DNA of 45,516 bases from Candidatus Daviesbacteria bacterium (GTDB lineage Bacteria > Patescibacteriota > Microgenomatia > Daviesbacterales > UBA10151): positions 1-45,516 of the forward strand of contig JAUYKM010000008.1 in the NCBI GenBank assembly GCA_030699125.1, read 5' to 3'. Positions 1 to 12,727 of the stretch are shown here, in pieces (within the stretch, counting starts at the first letter, position 1; the number at the start of each line of letters is the position of its first letter). The position numbers were made by a program, and so were the translations under genes. A model generated the notes under the pieces. It searched no databases. It was not told where the DNA came from and saw only the letters and a program-made list of their open reading frames with translations.

Positions 1-2689
1 AAACAAAGGTGGCAGATCCTAAATTAACAGGACCTGATGATAACCCACCCAAACTATTAGACTGGACTATGCCCTCTCCCAGAGTAGAGAAACTAGCGGC
101 TGAGGTGACAGTTAAGGATTGACCCACTCCCACATTACCGGAGACAGTTAAGGTAGAGGCATATCCGCTACCTAAGGATGAGGTACCGGAGACAGACAAA
201 GAAGCGGTATTAATATTGGATGTTGCAGTAAGGGAAGAAGATATACCGACATTGCCAACTACATCTAAAGCAAACTGAGGATTGGATGTCCCTACTCCCA
301 CATTACCCTGTACTACTAATCCATCTCTGGCTGAGGTAGGCAGGGTGGCTCCGGCATATGATGAACCTATTCCCACAGACCCAAATACTCCAAGTGTAGA
401 TCCGGGAGCAGATGATCCTATACCCAACCTCATTAATCCATTATTCCAGTAAAAGGCATTATTACCGGAGAGGGTGTCAGTATCTGTGAAGAAAGCCACC
501 TGATTAGTAGCTCCTGTGCCATCTACAGATGAGGCAGAGCCAATATCTGAGGCACAGTAGACATTGCCACTGCTATCTGTGGTTAACTTGCCTAAGTTAT
601 TTAATCCTGAACAATTCTGTCCGGCTAATCTGAATGCTCCGGTTGATGAAACACTCAGGGATTGACCAATACCGACGTTACCTGTTAAATCTGAGAATCC
701 GTTAACTCTTAAACCTCCTGTGGAGTAAGTCAAACTGGTGATGGTTAATGACCCACCAATTCCGGCATTGCCTGAGGTGGTGAGAGTTCCTGCATAGGCT
801 GTACCTAAAGATGATGTTCCTGTAACTGCTAATGCTGTGGTATTGATTAAGGAGGTGACAGTTAAGGAGGTCCCAATACCTACATTACCAATGATATGCA
901 GGGGATAATCCGGGGAAGTAGTGCCAATTCCCACATTTCCCTGTACAGCCAAGCCATTAGTAGGAATGCTGGCATTAGCAAATGAGACACCAATACCCAC
1001 GCTACCTACAACTGACAAATCAGTACCTGGAGCAGTGGTGCCAATCCCCAGTCTGAAATTATTGTTATTCCAATAAAGTGCATTATTACCGGAGATGGTT
1101 GTACCGGAGGTCCAGAAAGTGATCTGTCCGGCACTTCCACTGCCGGTGATTGATGAAGATGCTCCTGCATCATCAGCACAAACTATTCTTCCTGAGGAAT
1201 CAGCAGTCAGTTTTCCTGAATTATTTAATCCGGAACAATCGTATATTTGTAGCTGAAGCGCTGATCCTACAACTAAGGATCTGGAAATTCCCACATTTCC
1301 TATTACCTCAAATTCATAGGCGGGAGAGGTGGTCCCAATTCCCACATTTCCTTGTACAGCTAGTCCGTTAACAGGAATGACAGCATTGGCAAAAGATACC
1401 CCTACCCCTAAATTTCCGGCAATTGACAGTTTGGCCCCCGGGGCTGAGGTGCCAATGCCCACATTGTCTGTGGAAGTAGTTAATCTGACCACTGTGCCAT
1501 CGTCGGTCCAGCCTGGAGAAGTGGTCGTACTCCAAGATAAGGTTCCTGAACCATTAGTTGAAAGAGTTTGTGAGGATGAACCATCAGCTGATGGCCAGGT
1601 ATAAGTGACTCCATTGAATTTCGTGGTCCCTGAAACAGTCAAACTACCTGATAAAGAAATGGAATCATCCAGATTTAAAGTGACTGATCCTCCCAAAGAA
1701 ACAGATCCGCCTCCACCCAAGTTGGTGCCTGCATCAATGGTTATTGAGGAATTATCAAGCTCTGAGTTTGATATCTTCTGTCCCAATAATGAGATTTCTC
1801 CTGTGGCATTGGGTAGGGTGATGGTTCTAGCTGCTGTTGGAGTCCAGGTTAAGGTGCCAGTTGGTCCGCCGGATTGGAATATTAACTGATTAGAAGTTCC
1901 GGATAAATTGGCAGAGGTGAAGGTGGGGGAAACAAAAGTGGGAGAAGAACTTGTTGATAGGTTTTGATCTATTGTGGACGAGTTTGTTACATCTAGGCTG
2001 GTATCTCCAGAGCTTAAAGCGAAGGTAGAGGCTGAAGGGGTTGATTCAACAATTAGTTCATTGATAGCGTCGCGGACAAATAAAGCACCGTTGACTTGTG
2101 CATCAGTATTGATTTCCAAGAATCTAGTTCCCTGGGTGACGGCCAAAACTGCTTGATAATCGTCTGATGTTAACTGGACTGTTTTTGTTTTTTCGTCTAT
2201 CTTTTCAGAGGTGAAAAGATTACCAAGACTCTTATATCCTAAAACAGCAACACTTGTTATTATTAATGTAAATATAATAAATGCACCGGAATATGCATAG
2301 ATTTTATTATTATTGTTATTATTTGCATAGATTTCAGGGCTATTTGAAGAAAAATCCGATATACTACTTTCCCTGGTAACAGTAGGAATTAATTCGTTAA
2401 CAGTTGGGGGTTTTTGGACCTTCTTTTTTAAAAACTGATCTTTCAGCTGTTCAAGAAGTTCCTGGGAATAGAGTCTAGTCCCTCCAGGGGTCCTTATTGA
2501 GGTAAGTTTTCCGGATCTTTCCCAACGCCTTAATGTATCAATGGAAATTCCTAAGCTTTTGGATGCTTGCCCGATTTTGATAAAATCAGGGCTGTTTAAA
2601 GGGTCATCATGCGACCCCGTTTTAGTGGAGTCTTGAGGTTTCTTGTTTAAAGAAGTATCTGCAGTATTATTGGGCAAGTCTCTCTTCAT
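1..2689 (-). CDS. Giant surface-fibre-like protein with N-terminal MerR-type HTH (partial, C-terminus beyond window)
   Basis: An open minus-strand frame runs from ATG at 2689 to the window edge, about 896 codons with no stop. Residues 36-82 form a MerR/excisionase-type helix-turn-helix (KIGQASKSLGISIDTLRRWE, then a wing with TPGGTRLY). A linker leads to one membrane segment at about residues 133-152. Everything after that is low-complexity S/T/G/N-rich repeats carrying the motif VGIGTTSP or close variants about every 30-60 residues, as in tail-fibre and Peptidase_S74-type surface proteins. The likely topology is HTH inside and fibre outside. No gene name fits. The C-terminus, which could hold an S74 autoprotease or chaperone, is not in the window. 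The gene follows the ATPase operon on the same strand after 207 bp. Reading frame and domain calls are firm; function is unknown. Confidence 0.85.
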   Translation of the reverse strand, partial: MKRDLPNNTADTSLNKKPQDSTKTGSHDDPLNSPDFIKIGQASKSLGISIDTLRRWERSGKLTSIRTPGGTRLYSQELLEQLKDQFLKKKVQKPPTVNELIPTVTRESSISDFSSNSPEIYANNNNNNKIYAYSGAFIIFTLIITSVAVLGYKSLGNLFTSEKIDEKTKTVQLTSDDYQAVLAVTQGTRFLEINTDAQVNGALFVRDAINELIVESTPSASTFALSSGDTSLDVTNSSTIDQNLSTSSSPTFVSPTFTSANLSGTSNQLIFQSGGPTGTLTWTPTAARTITLPNATGEISLLGQKISNSELDNSSITIDAGTNLGGGGSVSLGGSVTLNLDDSISLSGSLTVSGTTKFNGVTYTWPSADGSSSQTLSTNGSGTLSWSTTTSPGWTDDGTVVRLTTSTDNVGIGTSAPGAKLSIAGNLGVGVSFANAVIPVNGLAVQGNVGIGTTSPAYEFEVIGNVGISRSLVVGSALQLQIYDCSGLNNSGKLTADSSGRIVCADDAGASSSITGSGSAGQITFWTSGTTISGNNALYWNNNNFRLGIGTTAPGTDLSVVGSVGIGVSFANASIPTNGLAVQGNVGIGTTSPDYPLHIIGNVGIGTSLTVTSLINTTALAVTGTSSLGTAYAGTLTTSGNAGIGGSLTITSLTYSTGGLRVNGFSDLTGNVGIGQSLSVSSTGAFRLAGQNCSGLNNLGKLTTDSSGNVYCASDIGSASSVDGTGATNQVAFFTDTDTLSGNNAFYWNNGLMRLGIGSSAPGSTLGVFGSVGIGSSYAGATLPTSARDGLVVQGNVGVGTSNPQFALDVVGNVGISSSLTATSNINTASLSVSGTSSLGSGYASTLTVSGNVGVGQSLTVTSAASFSTLGEGIVQSNSLGGLSSGPVNLGSATFV

Positions 2690-2718
2690 TTAGGTTTGTG
2701 TCCGTCTGCTCAACCATA

Positions 2719-2763
2719 AAATCTATGTAATTTTAAGGGTCTACACTCACGTTACATAGATTT
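2719..2763. promoter_or_regulatory. 12-bp perfect inverted repeat upstream of the fibre gene (possible operator)
   Basis: AAATCTATGTAA at 2719-2730 is repeated exactly inverted at 2752-2763, with a 21-nt gap, 30-74 nt upstream of the fibre gene start. Palindromes between gene and promoter are typical of regulator sites, and the fibre protein itself has a MerR-type HTH. Autoregulation is inference. A TTGACA lies just beyond it on the minus strand, so the repeat falls in the promoter region. Confidence 0.5.
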
Positions 2764-2896
2764 GCACAGATTTGTCAATAGGGGATGAATATATCAAACT
2801 AGGTCAATTTTGGTATAGTCAGGGTAAAAGATATTTACAACAAAATGGATCAGTGTGTCGGTGGATCGGTATATCAATTATTCGGTAGCAGAATTC

Positions 2897-5404
<2,508 letters not shown>

Positions 5405-5408
<4 letters not shown>

Positions 5409-6868
5409 GGATTATTGCCTCCAGGCTGATTGATAATCGATGGTATGGCCTGCTCCAGATGCTGGATAAATTGGTTATCGGATGTCATCTGTGCTTGAAC
5501 TATGCCTTGCATTTGAGGAGAATTGCTGATCATTTTAATCAGTGAGGACTTCTCTTTAGTAAAATATTCCTCATCTTTTTCTTTAATGAATGAGGTAAAA
5601 ACCAATCCTAATAAGATACTTTGAATATGTTTGGGGATAAAGGTGAGTGAAGCTTGTTTCAGGATTTCATCTATCATCTTTTTCTGTTTAAGGACCAACT
5701 GGGTTTGGGGAGGCAGTTCTGCTGAAAAACGGCTGATTGTTTGCAATTCTTCAGCCTGAGAAAGTATTTGTCTGATCCTTAAAGAAATCAGATTGGAAAT
5801 TCTATCTTGGGTTTGCCTGCCCACCCTGGTGACAGATTGACTCAGATCAATGGCCGGCCTTTGACCAAGGTTATAAAGATTGGATCTAAACAGCAGATGT
5901 CCATCTGTCATGGCCATTAAATTGGTGGGGATAAAAGAGGCAAAATCAGTCAAATTAAGTTCCATCACCGGGATAGCGGTAATGGAGGCCCCTCCAAATT
6001 CGCTCCTAAAATTACCTGCCCGCTCCATTAGGCGGGCATGCTGATAAAAAATGTCACCAGGATAAGATTCCCGGCCAGGAGCGCGTCCTCCTAAAAGAGA
6101 GATTTCCCGGTGAACCTTGGCATGAATTCCCAAATCATCCAAAATCACCAATACATCCAAGCCCTGTTTTTGAAAATATTCTGCCAGCGCCAAGGCTGTT
6201 TTGGGAGTGAGGAAAATAAGCGGAGCAGGTTCAGTAGAGGAGGCGGCAATCACCACAGTATAAGAGAGAGCCTGGTTGGCTTTTAACACATCAATTAAAT
6301 CCCTGACAGAGGCAATGGGTTTACCAATAGAAGCATAGATACAGACAGTATTTTTACCTCTCTGGTTAACGATTAAATCTACTAGAAAGGAGGTTTTACC
6401 AGAGTGAGCATCTCCTAAAACTAACTCACGTTGACCTTTACCTAGAGGCAGTAGCGAATCAATAATGGTAATACCGGTTTCAAATTGCTTGGTTATGAAT
6501 TGACGGGACTCAATGCCGGGAGCAGTCTGCTCTAAGTTAACAACCGTGACATCTTTAGTCTTGGTCAATAAACCTCGGCCATCAATAGGCACTCCTAAAG
6601 GGTTAATCGCCCGGCCCAGTAAAAATTTGCCTGCCGAAACTCCCAGTTTATAGGGAAGTTTTTTAAACAATTGCCCGGGAATAATTTGTCCTTCATTAAG
6701 CATCAATACTTCTACGTAGTCCTCCATCAGAGTATTAACCCAACCTATTCCGCCTGACTCATTTTCCACCAGATCATTTATCTGTACAGTAGGCAGACCA
6801 TTTAAACGGATTAAAAAATCCTGACTTTGATAAACATATCCTATCTCACTTTGATCTGTCAGTTTCAT
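5405..6868 (-). CDS. atpA: F1 ATPase alpha subunit
   Basis: This is the regulatory nucleotide-binding subunit of F1. It has a P-loop GDAHSGKT at about residues 152-159, a GGRAPGRESYPGD segment, and the arginine finger in LSQSVTRVGRQTQ. It is 487 residues long, slightly shorter than the usual 500-510. With intact beta, the alpha arginine finger suggests a competent ATPase. It overlaps both delta and gamma by 4 bp within the operon. Confidence 0.97.
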
Positions 6869-7341
6869 TTCAAAAACCCTTTCAGGATTGATAAAATCTC
6901 CTGTTTTCGATCTTCAATCTTTTTTCTTAAGGAATAATCCCGGTAGATGCCTTGCCAAGAAATGGAACAGCCGGCAATTAAAGCCGGATCATATTTAACA
7001 TCAAATAAGATTAGTTTGCCGTAGGTTTTTTGGATAAACAGACCAATTTGGGAAGTAACTTGATCATCAGTTTCAAACGGTAAATAAAGATAAAGAGGAA
7101 TAAACTGGCTGATTCTTTTTTCTAAGTCAGCAAATATGGGATAAAGATTATCTTTGTTAAATTGTTGATAAAATGATGGTTCTAATGACCTCAAGTAGGC
7201 CAAATCCTTCTCATTTAAAGACGGCCGGCTCTCATTAAACAATTGAGATATCAGGTAATCTTTTAGCACTCTGACTCTCTTTTTAAGCTGAGCCAGAGTA
7301 TAGGTATTAGTTAGAATGATCTTAAATATTTGGTCATTCAT
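6865..7341 (-). CDS. atpH: F1 ATPase delta subunit
   Basis: The protein is 158 residues, against 170-180 for the family. The C-terminal signature DPALIAGCSI...DYSLRKKIED matches delta/OSCP (DPSLIGGVRI...DGSLRGRLE). Delta ties the top of F1 to the b stalk, so keeping it together with b argues that a stator is still built. Position between b and alpha is canonical. Similarity in the N-terminal helical domain is weaker. Confidence 0.85.
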   Translation of the reverse strand: MNDQIFKIILTNTYTLAQLKKRVRVLKDYLISQLFNESRPSLNEKDLAYLRSLEPSFYQQFNKDNLYPIFADLEKRISQFIPLYLYLPFETDDQVTSQIGLFIQKTYGKLILFDVKYDPALIAGCSISWQGIYRDYSLRKKIEDRKQEILSILKGFLK

Positions 7342-8057
7342 GTGATAAATTTCTCTACTTTTGCCTTTTCCAAAGCTTCATAAACCAAATCAAGCTGATC
7401 TTTTAATGACAATTTTTTGGCTAAAACTATACTTAAGGTTTGTTCCATCATGGCAATGATATTTTCATCAATTAAGGCCAACTGTTGATTTTTGTAAGTG
7501 TCGATCAACTGCCTGGCTGATTTTAATTCCAACTCAATTGACTGAGTGGTCTGGCTCTCAGTTTTGACCAGGAAATTGCTAAGCCTTCCCTCAAACTGTT
7601 CAAATAGTTGATTGATCCGCTGTTGAGCTGTTTGTTGAGTTTGGGAATCCATCTGACTGGCTCGTTTCTTTAAGTCGTCTAGAAATTTACTAAATTCAGC
7701 CTCTTGCGCCTGTAGAGTCTGTCTGGCAGATTGAGTTTCTTGAGATAATGCATCTTGAGATGTTTGAATGGATTGGGTAATTTTCTTCTCATATTGCTGA
7801 TCCAGCTTCCCGGCAGATATTTTGGAGCCGGCCACAATTTTAATTCCTTCCAGTTCAGCGGTGCTTAAAATATCCTGGGCCTGTTTTACTGCCTGATGGA
7901 GGATTTGATAACCTTTTTGCTGAGTTTGTTCAAGCAGCTGATCTGAGAGATTTTGTGAACGTTTACGCAAGTTATATTCTTTAAGATAGAGAATAAGAAT
8001 TATGAGGGATAGCACCCCAAAAATTAAAGGAATAAAATTATAAAATAAGTCGGGCAT
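7338..8057 (-). CDS. atpF: ATPase b subunit (peripheral stalk)
   Basis: From ATG at 8057 this is 239 residues: a short N-terminus, one membrane helix at about residues 4-22, then a long Q/A/E-rich amphipathic coiled coil. That is the b-subunit layout, but about 80 residues longer than E. coli b. A longer reading frame starts with TTG at 8102, but those codons come from the word repeat at 8080-8110, so the ATG at 8057 is preferred. It overlaps delta by 4 bp. The long stalk would reach further from the membrane than a normal b. Confidence 0.88.
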   Translation of the reverse strand: MPDLFYNFIPLIFGVLSLIILILYLKEYNLRKRSQNLSDQLLEQTQQKGYQILHQAVKQAQDILSTAELEGIKIVAGSKISAGKLDQQYEKKITQSIQTSQDALSQETQSARQTLQAQEAEFSKFLDDLKKRASQMDSQTQQTAQQRINQLFEQFEGRLSNFLVKTESQTTQSIELELKSARQLIDTYKNQQLALIDENIIAMMEQTLSIVLAKKLSLKDQLDLVYEALEKAKVEKFIT

Positions 8058-8079
8058 TAAGTTAGATAATACGATAGAT

Positions 8080-8110
8080 AAGTAACAAGAGACAAGTGAC
8101 AAGTAACAAG
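8080..8110. repeat. Word-repeat array (ACAAGTGACAAGTAACAAG type)
   Basis: Four copies of a degenerate word around AAGTAACAAG/GACAAGTGAC fill most of the spacer between the c-like gene and atpF. It belongs with the other word arrays in this window. Confidence 0.7.
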
Positions 8111-8117
8111 TTGATTT

Positions 8118-8933
<816 letters not shown>

Positions 8934-9042
8934 CTAGACTTAAGAGGGCACTAAGCATGACTTAAGACTGTTTAGATAAGGAAATTAATAAGCAATCAAA
9001 ATATATAAAATAATATCAGGGGAATTAACGCATACGCATAAG

Positions 9043-9080
9043 TTAGGGTATAAGGGCTAGGGTATAGGGATTAGGATAGG
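9043..9080. repeat. Word-repeat array (AGGGTATA/GGGATTAGG type)
   Basis: Degenerate tandem words AGGGTATA, AGGGCTAG, GGGTATAGGG and ATTAGGATAGG stand in non-coding DNA between the divergent ATPase and leuS units. Confidence 0.55.
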
Positions 9081-9199
9081 TCACAATACTACTTAAATAT
9101 CTCAAATTGTGCAAATTTATGATGATTTGAACTTGTGAAAAGTGTCATGAAAAAGAAATATATAGAAATCCATGTTTCCATAAGTTTCAATCAATTGAA

Positions 9200-9228
9200 T
9201 TGAACTTATTTCAGGCATGTGCTAACAT
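9200..9228 (+). promoter_or_regulatory. leuS promoter
   Basis: TTGAAC at 9200-9205, a 17-bp spacer ending in TGC, and TAACAT at 9223-9228 form an extended -10 promoter. The ATG at 9237 is 8 nt downstream. It overlaps a GTG start at 9219, which argues for the ATG. Confidence 0.65.
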
Positions 9229-9236
9229 CAAAAGAT

Positions 9237-11507
9237 ATGAAGAAATATATACCCTCCGACATCGAGCCTAAATGGCAAAAAAAATGGGAAGAAGATAGAT
9301 TATATGAGGTCGATCTCTCTGATGCAGTCAGGCGTCAATATATCTTGATTGAGTTTTCTTATCCTTCTGGCGATCTGCATATGGGGCATTGGTTTGCCTT
9401 CGCTGTACCTGATATCCTGGCCCGTTTTAGAAGAATGCAAGGCTACAATGTATTTTTCCCAAATGGATTTGATGCTTTTGGTTTGCCGGCAGAGAACGCA
9501 GCTATAAAAAAGGGAATTCATCCAAGAGATTGGACCCTCTCCAATATAGAGAAAATGAAGCAGCAATTTAAAACCATGGGTGCCAGTTTTAACTGGGAGA
9601 ACGAAGTGATAACGTGCTTACCGGAGTACTATAAATGGAATCAATGGATCTTTTTAAAAATGCTGGGAAAGGGTATTGCTTATAGAGGCAAAGCACTAGC
9701 AAATTGGTGCCCTAATTGCCAGACAGTTTTAGCAAATGAAAATGTTGAGGCCGGGAAATGCTGGAGATGTGGAACAGAAGTGATCCAAAAGCAAGTTGAA
9801 CAGTGGTTTTTAAAGCTGACTGAATATGCGGATAGGCTTCTCTGGAAAGATAACCCTATTGTGGATTGGCCAAAGGCTGTAAGGGAAGGACAAAACAATT
9901 GGATTGGTAAGAGTGAAGGTATGATTTTAGACTTCGATGGAGTGGAAGTGTTTACCACCCGCCCGGAAACTACAGATGGGGCCACCTTTTTAGTGTTGGC
10001 TCCGGAACATTCGATGATTGGCAAATTTACTATTGCGGAGAATAAAAATGATGTAGATAGTTATATTAAACAAGTAAAAAATAAGACAGAACTGGAGAGA
10101 AAAGAAGGTAGAGAAAAAACAGGAGTTTTTACCGGTAGCTTTGTTAAAAACCCGGTTTCTAACAAGGAAATTCCGGTTTGGGTGGCAGATTATATTTTAA
10201 TGGGTTATGGAACAGGGGCAATCATGGCTGTACCATATGCTGACGAGAGAGATAAAGAGTTTGCCGAGAAGTTTGACCTTCCCATTATTAAAACCAGCTT
10301 TAAGGCTAAACCTCAAGGTAAGCAAAAGGTTAACTATCATATTCACGATTGGTCTATATCCAGACAAAGATATTGGGGAACGCCCATTCCTGTGATCTAT
10401 TGTGATACAGATGGGATGGTGTCTGTGCCTGAGAAGGATTTACCTGTTGAACTACCTTATGAAGTTGATTATGCACCTAAAGGTAAACCGCCTCTGGCAA
10501 CAGCTGAGGATTGGGTGGAAGTGAGCTGCCCCAAGTGTGGTAAATCAGCTAAAAGGGAGGTTGAAACCATGGATACTTTTGTTGATTCTTCCTGGTACTT
10601 TTTCCGCTACCTTGATCCTAAAAATAGCCAGCAAATATTTAAAAAAGAGGTGGTGGAAAAGTGGCTGCCTCTGGATATTTATTTTGGTGGGGCAGAACAT
10701 ACCTTGGGTCATACCTTATATTCCAGATTCTTTACCAAATTTTTTCATGATCTGGGATTGATCAGTTTTGAAGAGTATGCCAGGAAAAGAGTTAACAGAG
10801 GTTTAATTTTGGGCCCGGATGGCCAAAAAATGAGTAAATCCAGAGGGAATGTGGTTAATCCTGACGAACAGGTTAAGTCATACGGGGCTGATGCAGTCAG
10901 GTTATACCTGGCTTTTATTGGTCCCTATGCAGGAACTGTGGCTCCCTGGGATAATTCCGGCTTAAATGGGGTTTATCATTTCTTGCAAAGAGTTTGGGGG
11001 TTAGCCGATAAAATAGGTTCGAACCTACAGGGGAACGACTTGGAGGCACGAAGGATGATGCATAAGACTATAAAAAGAGTTACTGAGGATATTGAAGCAA
11101 ATAAATTCAATACTGCCGTGGCTGGAATGATGGAATGGTTAAACTATTTATCGAGAAAGGATCAGATTTCACAAGATGAATATCGAACTCTTTTGTTTCT
11201 TCTTGCTCCATTTGCTCCGCATATTACTGAAGAGTTATGGGAAAAGATTAGTCAAAAGTATTCCATACATCAAGCTTCCTGGCCTGTATTTGATGAGAAG
11301 AGCTTGGAAGAAGAGGAATTACCATTGATTGTACAGGTAAATGGTAAAGTTCGGGATGTTATCATGATACAAAAAGATATAATAAGTAATAAAGAGGTAA
11401 TTGAAAAAAAGGGGAAAGGTAGTGTTAAAGTAGCCAAGTATCTTGAAGGTACATCTGTGAAAAAAATCGTGTATATTGAAGGAAAGGTGCTCAATTTTAT
11501 TGTTTAG
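9237..11507 (+). CDS. leuS: Leucyl-tRNA synthetase
   Basis: This class I synthetase charges tRNA-Leu. The HIGH-type motif is SGDLHMGHW near the N-terminus and the KMSKS motif is GQKMSKSRGN. A CxxC...CxxC zinc pair (CPNC and CWRC) sits in the insertion before the editing domain. The CP1 editing domain keeps TTRPETTDGATF and GTGAIMAVPYADERD, so the key aspartate remains although the usual AHD reads YAD. At 756 residues it is about 100 shorter than E. coli LeuRS. A longer form could start at GTG 9219, but that codon lies inside the promoter. Confidence 0.96.
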   Translation: MKKYIPSDIEPKWQKKWEEDRLYEVDLSDAVRRQYILIEFSYPSGDLHMGHWFAFAVPDILARFRRMQGYNVFFPNGFDAFGLPAENAAIKKGIHPRDWTLSNIEKMKQQFKTMGASFNWENEVITCLPEYYKWNQWIFLKMLGKGIAYRGKALANWCPNCQTVLANENVEAGKCWRCGTEVIQKQVEQWFLKLTEYADRLLWKDNPIVDWPKAVREGQNNWIGKSEGMILDFDGVEVFTTRPETTDGATFLVLAPEHSMIGKFTIAENKNDVDSYIKQVKNKTELERKEGREKTGVFTGSFVKNPVSNKEIPVWVADYILMGYGTGAIMAVPYADERDKEFAEKFDLPIIKTSFKAKPQGKQKVNYHIHDWSISRQRYWGTPIPVIYCDTDGMVSVPEKDLPVELPYEVDYAPKGKPPLATAEDWVEVSCPKCGKSAKREVETMDTFVDSSWYFFRYLDPKNSQQIFKKEVVEKWLPLDIYFGGAEHTLGHTLYSRFFTKFFHDLGLISFEEYARKRVNRGLILGPDGQKMSKSRGNVVNPDEQVKSYGADAVRLYLAFIGPYAGTVAPWDNSGLNGVYHFLQRVWGLADKIGSNLQGNDLEARRMMHKTIKRVTEDIEANKFNTAVAGMMEWLNYLSRKDQISQDEYRTLLFLLAPFAPHITEELWEKISQKYSIHQASWPVFDEKSLEEEELPLIVQVNGKVRDVIMIQKDIISNKEVIEKKGKGSVKVAKYLEGTSVKKIVYIEGKVLNFIV

Positions 11508-11697
11508 CACTTCTTAAAAACATCTGCTAAATAGACATTAACAGGTATGAAAGCTAACTGCTAATTTTAGTGAACCTAAAATTTGACCAGTTTACCCTAT
11601 AAAATCTAATAGCAAACAAACCGATAGATTGCTAACCATTTTTTTAAGAAGGTTTAGATTGTTATATCAATAAATTCTAAATTTGGACTATTTTTTC

Positions 11698-11726
11698 TTG
11701 ACAAAAGTAAACGAATAATTCATGAT
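11698..11726 (+). promoter_or_regulatory. Promoter of the SprT-like/comEA/comEC unit
   Basis: TTGACA at 11698-11703, a 17-bp spacer, and CATGAT at 11721-11726 precede the ATG at 11733 by 6 nt. This suggests a leaderless transcript. Confidence 0.6.
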
Positions 11727-11732
11727 AGGTTT

Positions 11733-12140
11733 ATGCTTAAAAGAGATGATATTTGGCTTCTGTCCAGGTTGGATTATATCTGGACCGAATATTTCGCCGA
11801 TGTTAAGCAATCCAATAAAATATTTATCCGCTTTGGTAGATATGCCAGGTTCCGGCTTGGTTCAATAAAGCTGGATCAAAAAAAAGGTTATACTTTTATT
11901 ACAATTACTTCTATATTTACAAACCCTCAAGTGCCGATAGAGGTTATTGATCATACTATTGCCCATGAACTTTGTCACTATACCCATGGTTTCTCTTCAC
12001 CGCATCCCAAATTACATAAGTATCCTCACCATGGCGGAGTAATTAAACAGGAGATGGCTGAGCGAAATTTATCTCACTTAACCCTAGCCTATCATAAATG
12101 GATCAAACTATATCGTAAGCAATTAGAAAATGCCAAATGA
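11733..12140 (+). CDS. SprT-like zinc metallopeptidase-fold protein
   Basis: The 135-residue protein carries HELCH at residues 78-82 within TIAHELCHYTHG, plus a downstream His cluster (PHHGG) that could supply the third zinc ligand. This fits the SprT/M48-like minigluzincin group. There is no signal peptide or membrane segment, so it is probably cytoplasmic. Its substrate cannot be read from the sequence. It overlaps comEA by 11 bp and has its own promoter. Confidence 0.7.
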   Translation: MLKRDDIWLLSRLDYIWTEYFADVKQSNKIFIRFGRYARFRLGSIKLDQKKGYTFITITSIFTNPQVPIEVIDHTIAHELCHYTHGFSSPHPKLHKYPHHGGVIKQEMAERNLSHLTLAYHKWIKLYRKQLENAK

Positions 12141-12726
12141 AGTAAAACATGAATTTTGGACAAAAGTTGAGCAATACAAAGTACCGATTGCTCTAAGTTT
12201 GGTGGGATTGGTATTAATTAGTGGTGGGATGTTTGCCTCAGGCATAAACAAACCAAAGCAGGAGTATCGAAAGGAGAGTATTGTAGAAAGTATAAGGGAG
12301 ATCTCAGTAGATGTGTCTGGAGCGGTCAATAAGCCTGGAGTATATCAGCTTAAAGAAGGAGACAGAGTGGAGGAGGCAATCGCGGCGGCAGCAGGTTTTA
12401 GCAATGAAGCCAATAATGAATACATTGCCAAAAGTCTTAATATGGCAGCCAAGTTAGCTGATGGGGCCAAAATTTATGTGCCATATGGGGATGAGATGGC
12501 TGCCGGCGCTACCCAAGGTGGGGTAGCCGGGGTGGCTACGCAATCAAAAGTTAATGTGAACACCGCCAGTCAAACTGAGCTGGAAACATTATCCGGGGTG
12601 GGTCCGGTGACAGCCTCAAAAATTATCTCTAACAGACCGTATCAGAATGTAGAAGATTTATTAAATAAAAAAGTGGTGGGCAAAGCTACGTTTGAAAAGA
12701 TTAAAGATAGTGTGGTAGTCTTCTGA
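12130..12726 (+). CDS. comEA: ComEA-type DNA-uptake protein
   Basis: One membrane helix (residues about 18-36) precedes an SLBB domain (SVDVSGAVNKPGVYQLKEG) and a C-terminal helix-hairpin-helix pair (VNVNTASQTELETLSGVG, then the TASKIISNRPY segment). This is the ComEA layout: the HhH part binds incoming double-stranded DNA at the outer face of the membrane. Its 198 residues are normal. It is followed after 1 bp by a ComEC-like gene, which supports a role in natural transformation. Confidence 0.9.
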   Translation: MPNEVKHEFWTKVEQYKVPIALSLVGLVLISGGMFASGINKPKQEYRKESIVESIREISVDVSGAVNKPGVYQLKEGDRVEEAIAAAAGFSNEANNEYIAKSLNMAAKLADGAKIYVPYGDEMAAGATQGGVAGVATQSKVNVNTASQTELETLSGVGPVTASKIISNRPYQNVEDLLNKKVVGKATFEKIKDSVVVF

Positions 12727-12727
12727 G

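Noticed and set aside
1329-2156. Plus-strand open frames across the fibre gene
   Set aside because: They mirror the repeats of the minus-strand gene; their translations show no domain.
9219-9236. GTG start for leuS
   Set aside because: It lies in the spacer of a good promoter; ATG at 9237 fits the leaderless pattern and the family start.
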